A stretch of 22,654 nucleotides of DNA from Oscillospiraceae bacterium (GCA_017415945.1 JAFQDR010000235.1:1-22654), one strand, 5' to 3'. Shown: positions 7,682 through 15,258, numbered from the stretch's first letter. Made by a program: numbers and translations. The notes: generated by a model not told the origin, from the letters alone.

Positions 7682-8224
7682 ATGATCCCTACACCACAGC
7701 AGGCATATGCGCTCCTGCAGCAATACACGGAAGGTGAATTTCTCTTGAAGCACGGCCGCACCGTGGGCGATGTGCTCCGATGGTTCGCGGAGGAAAGCGG
7801 AAACGACGCCGACTACTGGCAGGCGGTGGGCTACCTCCACGATATCGACTACGAAAAGTGGCCCGAGGAGCACTGTGTGAAGTGCGTGGAGCTGCTGACC
7901 GGCCATGATATAGACGAGGGCATCATCCGCTCCGTGGTCAGCCACGGCTGCGGCATTTGCTCCGACGTGAAGCCCGAGCACTACATGGAAAAGGTGCTGT
8001 TTGCGGTGGATGAGCTGACGGGGCTCATCGGTGCCGCCGCGGCTATGCGCCCCTCCAAGAGCTGCAGTGACCTTGAGGTAAAGTCTCTGAAGAAAAAGTT
8101 CAAGGACAAGAAGTTCGCCGCAGGCTGCTCCCGTGATGTGATCATGCAAGGGGCGGAGATGCTGGGCTGGGAATTGGATGTGCTCATGGAAAAGACCATC
8201 CTTGCCATGCGCAGCTGCGAATAA
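7682..8224 (+). CDS. HD-domain hydrolase (HDIG type)
   Basis: The 180-residue product begins MIPTPQQAYALLQQY, with AAAGGAAG seven bases before the ATG. The HD pattern is clear: His24 in LLKHGRTVGDV, the metal-binding pair His53-Asp54 in GYLHDIDYEKWPEEH, and a later VSHGCG and AVDELTGL that complete the fold. Such stand-alone HD proteins are metal-dependent phosphohydrolases, often acting on nucleotides, and are frequent in Clostridia. The substrate is unknown. The C-terminal 60 residues contain a basic, lysine-rich helix (KSLKKKFKDKKFAAG). It is a single-gene unit, convergent with the TRAP operon. Confidence 0.88.
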   Translation: MIPTPQQAYALLQQYTEGEFLLKHGRTVGDVLRWFAEESGNDADYWQAVGYLHDIDYEKWPEEHCVKCVELLTGHDIDEGIIRSVVSHGCGICSDVKPEHYMEKVLFAVDELTGLIGAAAAMRPSKSCSDLEVKSLKKKFKDKKFAAGCSRDVIMQGAEMLGWELDVLMEKTILAMRSCE

Positions 8225-8260
8225 AAGGCAGCAACCATTCACTCTTATCTTAAAATGTCT

Positions 8261-8296
8261 CACACCCCCATGCAGCCTGTGCCGCATGGGGGTGTG
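8261..8296. terminator. Hairpin between the HD gene and the TRAP operon
   Basis: A 13-bp perfect stem, CACACCCCCATGC with GCATGGGGGTGTG, has a 10-base loop. On the minus strand it is followed by AGACATTTTAAG, so it can end the TRAP operon; on the plus side TAGATTCAATT follows. U-runs are short on both sides. Confidence 0.6.
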
Positions 8297-8319
8297 TAGA
8301 TTCAATTGGAATATTCAAT

Positions 8320-9609
8320 TTAAGCAGGGTATACCAGATTGGGAACAAACATGGTGATACCGGGGAAGTAGGTTACGATCAGCAGCGCAATGATCAGTGC
8401 CAGTATGAACGGTAGAACTTCCTTCACAAAGTCCACAAGGTCTACGCCCGTAATGGAGCAGCAGGTGAACATCATGGAGCCGAAGGGAGGAGTCAGACCG
8501 CCGATCATAATGTTGACGATGCAGATCAGACCGAAGTGCACCAGGTCAACGCCCAGACCCGCAACAACGGGGCACAGCAGGGGAGCCAGAATGATCAGAG
8601 CGGCACCGCCTTCGATGAACATACCCATGACCAGCAGCAGAACGTTGATGATCATCAGCATGATGTACTTGTTCTGGGTCAGACCCAGCAGAGCCTTTGC
8701 TACCATGTTGGGGATCATTTCCCAGGTCATGTACAGACCGAATACGTTAGCGGAGATAATGATCAGAACAACGGAGCAGGTGCCTTCGATGGTTTCCTTC
8801 AGAACGATGGGAATGTGCTTGGGCTTAAATTCACGGTAGATGACCGCACCGACGATGACACAGTACAGAACCGCAACCGCACCACATTCGGAGGGAGTGA
8901 ACAGACCCATACGCATACCGCCGATGATGCCGAAGGGGAACAGCAGTGCCCAGATGGAGTCCAGAGCGGCCTTACCGATTTCCTTGGCACTTGCCATCTT
9001 GTCACGGCTTGCTTCGTAGCCGCGCTTCTTGGAGATAATATGTACGGTGATCATCAGGCAGATCGCCATGAAAATGCCGGGGATGTAGCCGCCCATGAAC
9101 ATCTTGCCAACGGATACGCCGGCAATCAGTGCATAAACGATCAGGTTGATCCCGGGAGGGATAACGGGGGTAACAGCGGAGGACGCTGCGGTAATGGCTG
9201 CAGAGAATGCTTTGTCATAGCCGCGGCGTTCCATTTCGGGAACCAGCATCTTGGACTGCATAGCAGCGTCAGCGTTTGCGGAGCCGGATACGCCGCCCAT
9301 CAGCATGGAAAGCAAAACGTTACACTGTGCCAAGCCGCCGGGGAGATGGCCGGTGAGGGTTTCCGCAAAGCTCATCATTTTGCCGGAAATGCCTGCATAG
9401 TTCATAACGGAGCCTGCCATAACGAAGAAGGGAATGGCCAGCAGAGAGAAGTTCTGTGCGCTGGTGATAAAGCGCTGCAGCAGCAGGTGAGGGGGAGAGC
9501 CTACGTTGATGAAGCCAAAGTAGGTCAGGGATGCGCCGAACAGGGCGTAAGCGATGGGAATACCGGAGAAGTACAGGAGGAAAACGAGAATTACAGGTAA
9601 AAATGCCAT
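8320..9609 (-). CDS. dctM: TRAP transporter large permease subunit (DctM)
   Basis: The 429-residue product is a highly hydrophobic protein with about 12 membrane segments, normal for the DctM family. Recognisable family parts are IPIAYALFGASL at the N-terminus, NFSLLAIPFFVMAGSVM, the GGVSGSANADAAM segment, and SSAVTPVIPPGINLIVYALI. DctM forms the sodium-driven elevator channel that takes substrate from the binding protein. The ATG shares one base with the TAA of dctQ (TAATG), so translation of the two is coupled. The gene ends the operon and is followed by a 13-bp hairpin. Confidence 0.95.
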   Translation of the reverse strand: MAFLPVILVFLLYFSGIPIAYALFGASLTYFGFINVGSPPHLLLQRFITSAQNFSLLAIPFFVMAGSVMNYAGISGKMMSFAETLTGHLPGGLAQCNVLLSMLMGGVSGSANADAAMQSKMLVPEMERRGYDKAFSAAITAASSAVTPVIPPGINLIVYALIAGVSVGKMFMGGYIPGIFMAICLMITVHIISKKRGYEASRDKMASAKEIGKAALDSIWALLFPFGIIGGMRMGLFTPSECGAVAVLYCVIVGAVIYREFKPKHIPIVLKETIEGTCSVVLIIISANVFGLYMTWEMIPNMVAKALLGLTQNKYIMLMIINVLLLVMGMFIEGGAALIILAPLLCPVVAGLGVDLVHFGLICIVNIMIGGLTPPFGSMMFTCCSITGVDLVDFVKEVLPFILALIIALLIVTYFPGITMFVPNLVYPA

Positions 9610-10094
9610 TACAGTTCTTCTCCTTTCACAGTCTTGACAACGTCCTTGATCATGTCACGAACCGCATACAGAGTGGTCAGACCGAAGCCGACGATCAAGG
9701 AAGAGCTTACCCATGCAGAGGAAATTGCCAGAACTGCAGTGGGCTTCTGGTAAGAAGTGCTGACGAAGACAACGGACAGATACAGAATGTAGCCGTTGAT
9801 GAGGATCAGGATAATGTCAACGAGAATCTTTACGATTGCGCGGGGCCACTTGGGCAGCTTCTTGACCAAAAGGTCAACACCCAGATGGGCACCGTTTTTA
9901 TAGGCAGCTGCGGAGCCGACGAAGATACACCATACAAAGCACATGGTTGCAACTTCCTCGGACCAGTAGATACCGGTGTTCATGAAGTAACGCAGGAATA
10001 CGTTCATCAGAACCAGCAAAGTAGTGATGGATACGCAAATGCTTGCAAAGATCAGCTCGAAATTATCCAAAAACAGTTTTGCATATTTTTTCAA
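9609..10094 (-). CDS. dctQ: TRAP transporter small permease subunit (DctQ)
   Basis: The 161-residue product has four membrane segments and the DctQ signature RYFMNTGIYWSEEVA followed by GSAAAYKNGAHLGVD. It forms the scaffold partner of DctM. The only sensible start is TTG at 10094, with AGAGGTAG seven bases upstream; the nearby ATG at 10084 is out of frame. A weak start codon is consistent with lower membrane-subunit levels relative to the binding protein, together with the terminator-like hairpin upstream. It is translationally coupled to dctM through TAATG. Confidence 0.93.
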   Translation of the reverse strand: MKKYAKLFLDNFELIFASICVSITTLLVLMNVFLRYFMNTGIYWSEEVATMCFVWCIFVGSAAAYKNGAHLGVDLLVKKLPKWPRAIVKILVDIILILINGYILYLSVVFVSTSYQKPTAVLAISSAWVSSSLIVGFGLTTLYAVRDMIKDVVKTVKGEEL

Positions 10095-10131
10095 GTGAAT
10101 CTACCTCTTTAATCCTTGGGTTGATATGTAC

Positions 10132-10158
10132 AAAAAGGGGAGAAGTTTCCTTCTCCCC
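10132..10158 (-). terminator. Internal terminator/attenuator between dctP and dctQ
   Basis: An 8-9 bp stem (GGGGAGAAG around TTTC) is followed by TTTTTGTAC on the minus strand, 19 bases after the dctP stop. It should end most transcripts after dctP and let a fraction continue into dctQM. Confidence 0.75.
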
Positions 10159-10176
10159 ATAATGCGTTAAATTGGG

Positions 10177-11214
10177 TTAGGGCATTTCTGCGATGATTTC
10201 CTGGAATCTTTCGTACAGACCGGGAGTTACGCCCTTCTTTGCTACCATTTCTTCGTAGATGGGCAGAACCAGAGCCTTGAATGCTTCGGAGTCAACTTCG
10301 TTGAAGGTGATGCCCTTTTCAGCTTCCAGCTTAGCCATGATTTCTGCTTCGGATTCGGTGATCTTCTTGACCATGCGTTCTGCGCCTGCGTCAAATTCTT
10401 CCTGCATGATGGTGCGGTATTCTTCGGGGATGGAGTTCCACAGATCTTCGTTGATGTAAGCGCCGCAAACACCCAGCAGGTGCTTGGTCAGAGCCATCTG
10501 CTTTGCAACTTCAGCAGAGCCGTTGGAGTTGTAAGCGTCGATGGTGCCTTCCAGACCGTCAACAACGCCCTGCTGAACAGCGGAGATGGTGTCAGCGAAG
10601 CCCATGGGAGTAGCGGTTGCGCCCATGCAGTTGATGGTGTTAACATACAGTTCGGAGCCGGGAGTTCTGATCTTCAGACCCTTCATGTCTTCGGGGGTTT
10701 CGATCAGCTTGTTGGTCATCATGGAGCGGAAGCCGAAGATGTAGTCGATGTTGATAACGTGGATGCCCTTTTCAGCAGCCTTTGCCAGCATGTCCTGAAC
10801 TTCTGCGGACTTGGTCAGGTATACGTACTGGTCGTAAGAGGTAACCAGCATGGGGCCTGCCAGAACGTTGAAGTCGGGAACATAGTCACCAACGTAGGAG
10901 GGGTCTTCTACGGAGATGAAGTGTGCACCCTGAACGACCTGTTCCAGACCGTCCTTGTAAACGGGCAGCTGAGACTGGGGGAAGTGCTGGATTTCGATTG
11001 CGCCGCCGGTCTTTTCGGTGACGTTCTTGCAGATTTCGTCCATGGTCAGGGTCAGAGCTTCAGTGGGAGCGAAAACGTGGCTCATCTTCAGAACCAGCTT
11101 GTAATCGTCCTGAGCTTCGTCGCCGCCATCGGTTGCAGCATCGTTGCCGCCGCCGCAAGCTACCAGGCTAAAGCACATGATCAGTGCCAGCAGCAGTGCG
11201 AGAAATTTTTTCAT
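10177..11214 (-). CDS. dctP: TRAP transporter substrate-binding lipoprotein (DctP)
   Basis: The 345-residue product starts MKKFLALLLALIMCFSLVAC, a lipoprotein signal peptide with lipobox LVAC and lipid-carrying Cys20, followed by a GGGNDAATDGGDE linker. The rest is a DctP-family solute-binding protein: KMSHVFAPTEALT near the N-terminus, the Arg-containing MKGLKIRTPGS that usually binds a substrate carboxylate, and TPMGFADTISAVQQGVVDG, the family signature. AAAGGAGG lies upstream. Substrate is not known. The gene follows the GDPD gene by 54 bases on the same strand and is followed by a hairpin that probably makes it the most abundant product of the operon. Confidence 0.94.
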   Translation of the reverse strand: MKKFLALLLALIMCFSLVACGGGNDAATDGGDEAQDDYKLVLKMSHVFAPTEALTLTMDEICKNVTEKTGGAIEIQHFPQSQLPVYKDGLEQVVQGAHFISVEDPSYVGDYVPDFNVLAGPMLVTSYDQYVYLTKSAEVQDMLAKAAEKGIHVINIDYIFGFRSMMTNKLIETPEDMKGLKIRTPGSELYVNTINCMGATATPMGFADTISAVQQGVVDGLEGTIDAYNSNGSAEVAKQMALTKHLLGVCGAYINEDLWNSIPEEYRTIMQEEFDAGAERMVKKITESEAEIMAKLEAEKGITFNEVDSEAFKALVLPIYEEMVAKKGVTPGLYERFQEIIAEMP

Positions 11215-11268
11215 TTTGTTTTTCCTCCTTTAAATATAAATAGGGGGGGTGCCCCATATTTTACAATG

Positions 11269-12000
11269 TCAGCCTTCCCCGCGAACCTTGGTGATGCGGT
11301 CGGGGAAGTTGCCGATGATGGAAGTGACGCCGCGGTTCATCATGGTGCGGATATCTTCTTCCTCATTGACGGTCCATACGTTTACATCCAGACCGTGGCT
11401 CTTTACCTCGTCGAACTGTTCGCCGATCATATTGAACCAGATGGGATGCAGACATTCAACGCCCAGATTCTTGGTGTAGGCACCTGCGTCGATCATCCAA
11501 GTTTCGGTCAGCAGACCGCACTTCATATCGGGGCAGACTTCCTTCATGCGCTTGATGGTGAAGTGGTTGAAGGAGGAGATAATGATCTTGTCCTTCAGAC
11601 CGTATTCCATGATCAGGTCGTAAACAGCCTGTTCAATGCCGGTGTATTCGTAGTTAGAGGTCTTGATCTCGATATTGGTGACGATATGGGTATCCTTTAC
11701 CAGCTCGAAATATTCTCTCAAAGTGGGGATGTGCTGAGGGGGAACCTGACCTGCGAACTTGAAGCTCACGTCGAACTTCTGCAGTTCTTCCAGTGTGTAG
11801 TCCTTCACAAAGCCGGTGCCGTTGATGCAGGTACGGTCAATGCGTTCGTCATGGATGATGACGATCTCCTTGTCCTTGGTGAAGTGAACGTCCAGCTCGA
11901 TGCCGTCGCAGCCTTCACATTCCACTGCCTTTTGAAAAGCGATCATGGTGTTTTCGGGGTACAGACCGCTGAAGCCTCTGTGAGCAAAATTTTTTACCAT
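11269..12000 (-). CDS. Glycerophosphodiester phosphodiesterase
   Basis: The 243-residue product begins MVKNFAHRGFSGLYPENT. The ATG at 12000 has GGAGG eight bases upstream; a TTG further upstream was rejected because the site would then lie inside the gene. The catalytic residues of the GDPD TIM barrel are in place: His7-Arg8 (HRG), Glu35 and Asp37 (ELDVHF), His50 (IIHDERID), and further NIEIKT and VNVWTVNEEED. The enzyme cleaves glycerophosphodiesters to glycerol-3-phosphate and an alcohol. There is no signal peptide, so it acts in the cytoplasm and needs imported substrate. It is the first gene of the unit GDPD-dctP-dctQ-dctM, suggesting that the TRAP system feeds it (inference). Confidence 0.93.
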   Translation of the reverse strand: MVKNFAHRGFSGLYPENTMIAFQKAVECEGCDGIELDVHFTKDKEIVIIHDERIDRTCINGTGFVKDYTLEELQKFDVSFKFAGQVPPQHIPTLREYFELVKDTHIVTNIEIKTSNYEYTGIEQAVYDLIMEYGLKDKIIISSFNHFTIKRMKEVCPDMKCGLLTETWMIDAGAYTKNLGVECLHPIWFNMIGEQFDEVKSHGLDVNVWTVNEEEDIRTMMNRGVTSIIGNFPDRITKVRGEG

Positions 12001-12091
12001 TTCAAATTCCTCCACATGAAACAAACGGTGTGTTTACACCGCAAATCTATATTTTTCGTTTTTTTTATGGGTTTTGTTCCTAGTTAACAGT

Positions 12092-12120
12092 ATGGTAACA
12101 TTTTTGAGAAAGCTTTTCAA
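12092..12120 (-). promoter_or_regulatory. Possible promoter of the GDPD-TRAP operon
   Basis: TTGAAA (12115-12120), a 17-base spacer and TACCAT (12092-12097) on the minus strand. The -10 is poor. A small hairpin CGGTGT/ACACCG (12026-12041) lies in the leader. Confidence 0.4.
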
Positions 12121-12368
12121 GCAGAATTTATGGAACCTGAACAAGAGATAGGGGGCAAAAACCTTGATAAAAAAACAACAATCACAATTATTTCGTATGT
12201 TTTTGTGAGCATACCGAATTGTTTTCTGTAAAATTTATGGATTATTCGAATTTATTTCGGATTTCACCCAAACAACCTGCATTGCGGAAAGTTTGGAGAA
12301 AATACCTGTATGTCATATGGGAAATTTAGCTACTTTACCGATGATATATTAGTTGACAAGTCTGTGTT
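12121..12368. other. AT-rich intergenic stretch without recognisable gene
   Basis: This lies between the GDPD promoter and the truncated AEC gene. It is AT-rich, with no conserved frame, hairpin or repeat that I can support. It may be decayed remains of the missing AEC C-terminal region, but no residual AEC sequence can be read in any frame. Confidence 0.4.
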
Positions 12369-12572
12369 TTACAGCAAAATCAGAAGCAGCAGAGATAAAT
12401 CAATGACCTTCCCCGCAAAGCTCACGGCGATGGCGGCGGGTGTGGTGATGCGGATGACGATTTTGGACAGCACCATAAAGTCCTCCTGCTTGAGGACACC
12501 GATGCGCTTCATGGTGTAGCCCAGTATGATGATGGCAACAAAGCAGCCCGCCTTGATGAGAATATCCTGCAT
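12369..12572 (-). pseudogene. AEC (auxin efflux carrier) family transporter, N-terminal fragment
   Basis: Only 67 residues remain, from MQDILIKAGCFVAIIILGYTM to a stop after IDLSLLLLILL. The two hydrophobic segments with the intervening KRIGVLKQEDFMVLSKIVIR and ITTPAAIAVSF are typical of the first 65 residues of AEC permeases, which are normally about 300 residues long with ten membrane segments. Neither other minus-strand frame continues the family sequence after the stop, so the rest was deleted rather than frameshifted. AAGGAG lies 12 bases before the ATG and a good promoter is kept upstream, so a short membrane peptide could still be made. Confidence 0.75.
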
Positions 12573-12611
12573 GGAAGAAATACTCCTTCAATTTATATAG
12601 TAGATAATCAT

Positions 12612-12639
12612 ATTGTAATTGCATAAAATGGAAAGTCAA
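12612..12639 (-). promoter_or_regulatory. Promoter of the truncated AEC gene
   Basis: TTGACT (12634-12639), a 16-base spacer and TACAAT (12612-12617) on the minus strand, about 35 bases before the ATG. Confidence 0.5.
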
Positions 12640-12673
12640 TAGACAGAAAGCCCTGATGAATTACGCGATTAAG

Positions 12674-12795
12674 GCCCTCCTTCGATAAGGAGGGCTGTCA
12701 GCGAAGCTGACTGGGTGGTCGAAATGATGGAGTGCGCGCTGTTGATAATCGACCACCCCGCCCCGATGGGGCACCCCTCCTTATCGAAGGAGGGG
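12674..12795. repeat. Composite palindromic element, two inverted family B units
   Basis: Five stems lie in 122 bases: GCCCTCCTT/AAGGAGGGC (12674-12695), GTCAGC/GCTGAC (12697-12711), a 10-bp pair GGGTGGTCGA (12713-12722) with TCGACCACCC (12749-12758), GCCCC/GGGGC (12760-12772), and CCCCTCCTT/AAGGAGGGG (12774-12795). The two outer hairpins are reverse complements of each other, so the whole element is a nested inverted repeat. It contains no reading frame of note. Confidence 0.75.
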
Positions 12796-12821
12796 CTTTG
12801 GTGCGGTTAAGTTAGACAGAA

Positions 12822-12850
12822 AGCCCCTCGGAGTATCGCTCCGAGGGGCT
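12822..12850 (-). terminator. Terminator of the esterase gene
   Basis: A 12-bp perfect stem, AGCCCCTCGGAG with CTCCGAGGGGCT, has a 5-base loop. On the minus strand it is followed by TTCTGTCTAAC, a short U-rich stretch. It lies 20 bases after the esterase stop. Confidence 0.65.
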
Positions 12851-12869
12851 GCTATAACACATTACATTT

Positions 12870-13622
12870 TTACTTATCCAGAACCTTAGACAGGAACATG
12901 GGCCACTGGATGCGCCACCAGGGCCAGTCGTGGTCAACATCGTGACCCCAGATCTGCCAGTCGGCATGGATGCCCTTGCTGTCGAAAATGCTTTTCAGAA
13001 TGTGGGTGGATTCCAGCATTTCGTCCTCCCATGCGCCCTGACCTACACAGATAATCAGGGGGTCGGCGTTGTTAAACAGCTCGACATAGTGGTGGTCTGC
13101 GGGCAGGTTGGGCATATACACATTGGGGGTGTTCATGTAGGCAATGTCGTCCATGTAGTCACCGATGAACATCTTCATGTCGAACAGACCGGACAGGGAG
13201 ATGACACCGTTGTACAGGTCGGGACGGCGCAGGAAGAAGTTCACTGCGTGGCTGCCGCCCATGGAGCTGCCGGTGGTGATGACCTTGCCGCTGTTTTCGC
13301 CGCCGTTGAGCTCGATCATGCGGGGGTACAGCTCCAAGGTCAGGTAGCTGAACCACTTTTCGTGCATCTGCATACGGTAGTGGGGATCGCCGTTGGGGCA
13401 GTCCCAGCTTTCGGGGTCGATGGAATCTACGCAGAACAGCTGCAGCTTCCCTGCCTCGATCCAGGGCTTTGCGATCTCTACCATGCCCTGATCCTCCCAG
13501 TCCCAGAAGCGTCCGCTCTGGCAGGGGAAAACCATCATGGGGCGGCCTGCGTGGCCGTAGACCTTAAATTCCATGTCTCGATTCAGATATTCACTGCGTT
13601 CCTTGTAGTAATTAACTTGCAT
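12870..13622 (-). CDS. Esterase family alpha/beta hydrolase
   Basis: The 250-residue product begins MQVNYYKERSEYLNRDMEFK, with AGGAGA nine bases before the ATG. It has the esterase-D-like (PF00756 type) layout: an N-terminal beta part with VYGHAGRPMMVFPCQSG, the nucleophile elbow GSSMGG with Ser120, a candidate acid around Asp200 (GQGAWEDEM), and a candidate His at 227 or 231 (WGHDVDHDWPWW). No signal peptide is present, so it acts in the cytoplasm. It lies 106 bases downstream of the ATP-grasp gene on the same strand, with a hairpin between but no clear promoter, so the two are probably cotranscribed. Substrate unknown; a small ester, or an amide or ester made by the ligase, is possible. Confidence 0.88.
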   Translation of the reverse strand: MQVNYYKERSEYLNRDMEFKVYGHAGRPMMVFPCQSGRFWDWEDQGMVEIAKPWIEAGKLQLFCVDSIDPESWDCPNGDPHYRMQMHEKWFSYLTLELYPRMIELNGGENSGKVITTGSSMGGSHAVNFFLRRPDLYNGVISLSGLFDMKMFIGDYMDDIAYMNTPNVYMPNLPADHHYVELFNNADPLIICVGQGAWEDEMLESTHILKSIFDSKGIHADWQIWGHDVDHDWPWWRIQWPMFLSKVLDK

Positions 13623-13666
13623 ATTGTTATGTTCTCCTGTTGATTGATATTAAATGAGTGGCACTC

Positions 13667-13690
13667 GTAGGGGCGGATAGTATCCGCCCG
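13667..13690. repeat. GTAGGG-type palindromic repeat (family A)
   Basis: GTAGGGGCGGAT is followed by AGT and ATCCGCCC. The stem 13671-13678 with 13682-13689 is perfect over 8 bp. It sits between the ATP-grasp and esterase genes. Confidence 0.65.
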
Positions 13691-13728
13691 CATTTGCGCA
13701 CCATGCTTCATAGTGTGCGAATGGATGA

Positions 13729-14922
13729 TTATGCCAGAGTCTGTACGTAGGCGATGAACTCGTCCTTATCGGCTTCATTGTCCATCAGAGCGAAGTAGCC
13801 CTGATTGCCCATATCCAGTGCCAGTGCATCGGGCATACGTTCTGCCATGACGATGCGGCTGCCGTACTTGTTCAGAATGTCCTCGTGGCTGTTGACGTAG
13901 GTCTTGCCATCGCGGCGGGATGCGTAAACGCAGTAGTAGTGGGGACCGTCCAGCTTCTGGTCGCAGCGGCCCTTGGTGACCATGTCTGCCCAGATGGCGT
14001 AGCTGTCCACGCTGTTTGCGAAGTTGATCATATCGGGGGTGTAGCCGCCTGCGGGGCGCATATTGACTTCCAGAGCTACATAGTCGCCTACCTCGCCCAG
14101 ACCCTTCTTGGCCTTGGTCAGACGGAAGAACTCGCAGTGGAAGTAACGACTGGCTGCACCGAAGGCCTTAATGGTGCGGAAGCCGGTGTCCTTGAGCTTT
14201 TCGTCTACCTGAGGTACGGTCCAGTAGTGCAGGTCGCCGTTTTCTTCCACGATATCCAGAATGGGGGTGGGGAATTCGTTGGAGGTATAGAACAGAGGAA
14301 CCGCATCGGGGCCCGCAACGCCGTCAAAGCTGACGATGGTGCCGTAGATGAATTCTTCCATAATGTAGGGGTGTTCGGGATAGTTGTCGTAGAACCAATC
14401 CAAATCTGCCTTGGATCTCAGCTTATAGGTAGCCTCTGCGCCACAGCCGCTGTTGGGCTTAACGATGACGGGGTATTCCACCAGCTCAATGAAGGCTTCC
14501 GCAGCGGCCTTATCGGGGGTGACGATATGGTGACGTGCCACGGGAACCCCGGCCTTGATGTAGCTGTCCTTCATAGCGGACTTTTCCTTGATGCGGGCGA
14601 TGAAGTCATTCTGTGCGCCGGTGGTGATGTTGAAGTCGGTGCGCAGCTGTGCATCCTGTGCCAGCCAGAATTCGTTGTTGGATTCCAGCCAGTCGATCTT
14701 GCCGTAGCGGAAAGCGAAGTAGGCCACTGCCTTGTACATTTCGTCGTAGTTTGCCAGATTGCTTACCTTATAATATTCGGTCAGGCAGTTCTTCAGCTCC
14801 CACTGCAGATCATCATAGGGGCAGTCGCCGATGCCCAGCACGTTGGCGCCGTTCTTCTTCAGTCTGTCACAGAACATCCAATAGGTCTTGGGGAAGTTGG
14901 GGGATACAAAGATAAAGTTCAT
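13729..14922 (-). CDS. ATP-grasp domain ligase
   Basis: The 397-residue product begins MNFIFVSPNFPKTYWMFCDRL. The ATG at 14922 has GGAG nine bases upstream; an ATG 15 bases earlier lacks a site. An N-terminal Rossmann-like part (1-110, with GANVLGIGD) precedes the ATP-grasp fold: VEYPVIVKPNSGCGAEAT with the ATP-binding lysine, YIMEEFIYGTIVSFDG at the hinge, and the metal-binding ALEVNMRPAGGYTPDMINFA. Such enzymes join a carboxylate to an amine or thiol through an acyl-phosphate. The acceptor and donor are unknown. It is the promoter-proximal gene of a two-gene unit with an esterase. It resembles the biotin-carboxylase/PurK-like group of stand-alone ATP-grasp proteins. Confidence 0.88.
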   Translation of the reverse strand: MNFIFVSPNFPKTYWMFCDRLKKNGANVLGIGDCPYDDLQWELKNCLTEYYKVSNLANYDEMYKAVAYFAFRYGKIDWLESNNEFWLAQDAQLRTDFNITTGAQNDFIARIKEKSAMKDSYIKAGVPVARHHIVTPDKAAAEAFIELVEYPVIVKPNSGCGAEATYKLRSKADLDWFYDNYPEHPYIMEEFIYGTIVSFDGVAGPDAVPLFYTSNEFPTPILDIVEENGDLHYWTVPQVDEKLKDTGFRTIKAFGAASRYFHCEFFRLTKAKKGLGEVGDYVALEVNMRPAGGYTPDMINFANSVDSYAIWADMVTKGRCDQKLDGPHYYCVYASRRDGKTYVNSHEDILNKYGSRIVMAERMPDALALDMGNQGYFALMDNEADKDEFIAYVQTLA

Positions 14923-14937
14923 AGTTACACACTCCAT

Positions 14938-15028
14938 AGTGGATTCACATTCTTTGCCTCCTCTGTGTAAGGGGAGGTGCCCGCAAGGGCGGAGGGGTTG
15001 TCTCACGACCCCATTACAATGTGCGATT
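14938..15028 (-). promoter_or_regulatory. Leader of the ATP-grasp gene, containing a family B repeat
   Basis: From the predicted start near 15028 to the ATG at 14922 the leader is about 105 bases. It is mostly the palindromic repeat at 14956-15012, which would fold into two or three hairpins in the RNA. Confidence 0.4.
14956..15012. repeat. Palindromic repeat, single family B unit
   Basis: GCCTCC (14956-14961) pairs with GGAGG (14973-14977). Then GCCC (14979-14982) pairs with GGGC (14987-14990) over a GCAA loop, followed by GGAGGGG and a distal CCCC. The layout matches the elements at 12674 and 19617, with a different second hairpin. Confidence 0.65.
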
Positions 15029-15034
15029 TCAGAT

Positions 15035-15063
15035 ATCATAATATATGGAATTTTTCTTTGCAA
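15035..15063 (-). promoter_or_regulatory. Promoter of the ATP-grasp/esterase unit
   Basis: TTGCAA (15058-15063), a 17-base spacer and TATGAT (15035-15040) on the minus strand. Confidence 0.55.
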
Positions 15064-15179
15064 GAACTCCCCGTAAAAACCGAGAAAATTCAGAGTTTTA
15101 GACAAAATTCCCCGGAAGTTTTTATCAATTAAAGCGGTAAAGATGGGGAGGGCATTGCAAAGGGCAGATCGACGCACCC

Positions 15180-15206
15180 GTAGGGATCGTTGTCCTCGAC
15201 GGTCCG
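15180..15206. repeat. GTAGGG-type palindromic repeat, degenerate copy (family A)
   Basis: GTAGGGATCGTTGTCCTCG followed by ACGGTCCG. It matches the copy at 21463 except for three substitutions, and its stem has one mismatch. It lies between the XRE terminator and the ATP-grasp promoter. The rest of 15064-15179 shows nothing I can name. Confidence 0.55.
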
Positions 15207-15242
15207 AAAAAATCAAAACCGCCTGCTTTTAAGCGGACGGTT
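15205..15242 (-). terminator. Terminator of the XRE gene
   Basis: An 11-12 bp imperfect stem (ACCGTCCGCTT with AAGCAGGCGGT on the minus strand, one mismatch and one G-T pair) is followed by TTTTGATTTTTT. Confidence 0.7.
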
Positions 15243-15258
15243 AAGCAACGGTATAAGG

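Noticed and set aside
10480..12087. Plus-strand frame of 535 codons opposite dctP and the GDPD gene
   Set aside because: It spans two well-supported minus-strand genes and a gap between them, and has no family features.
12098..12120. Catabolite-repressor (cre) site in the GDPD promoter
   Set aside because: TTGAAAAGCTTTCTCAA is only loosely palindromic and lacks the central CG expected of cre sites.
12310..12368. Frameshifted continuation of the AEC transporter
   Set aside because: Neither alternative minus-strand frame after the stop gives AEC-like sequence, so the rest is deleted.
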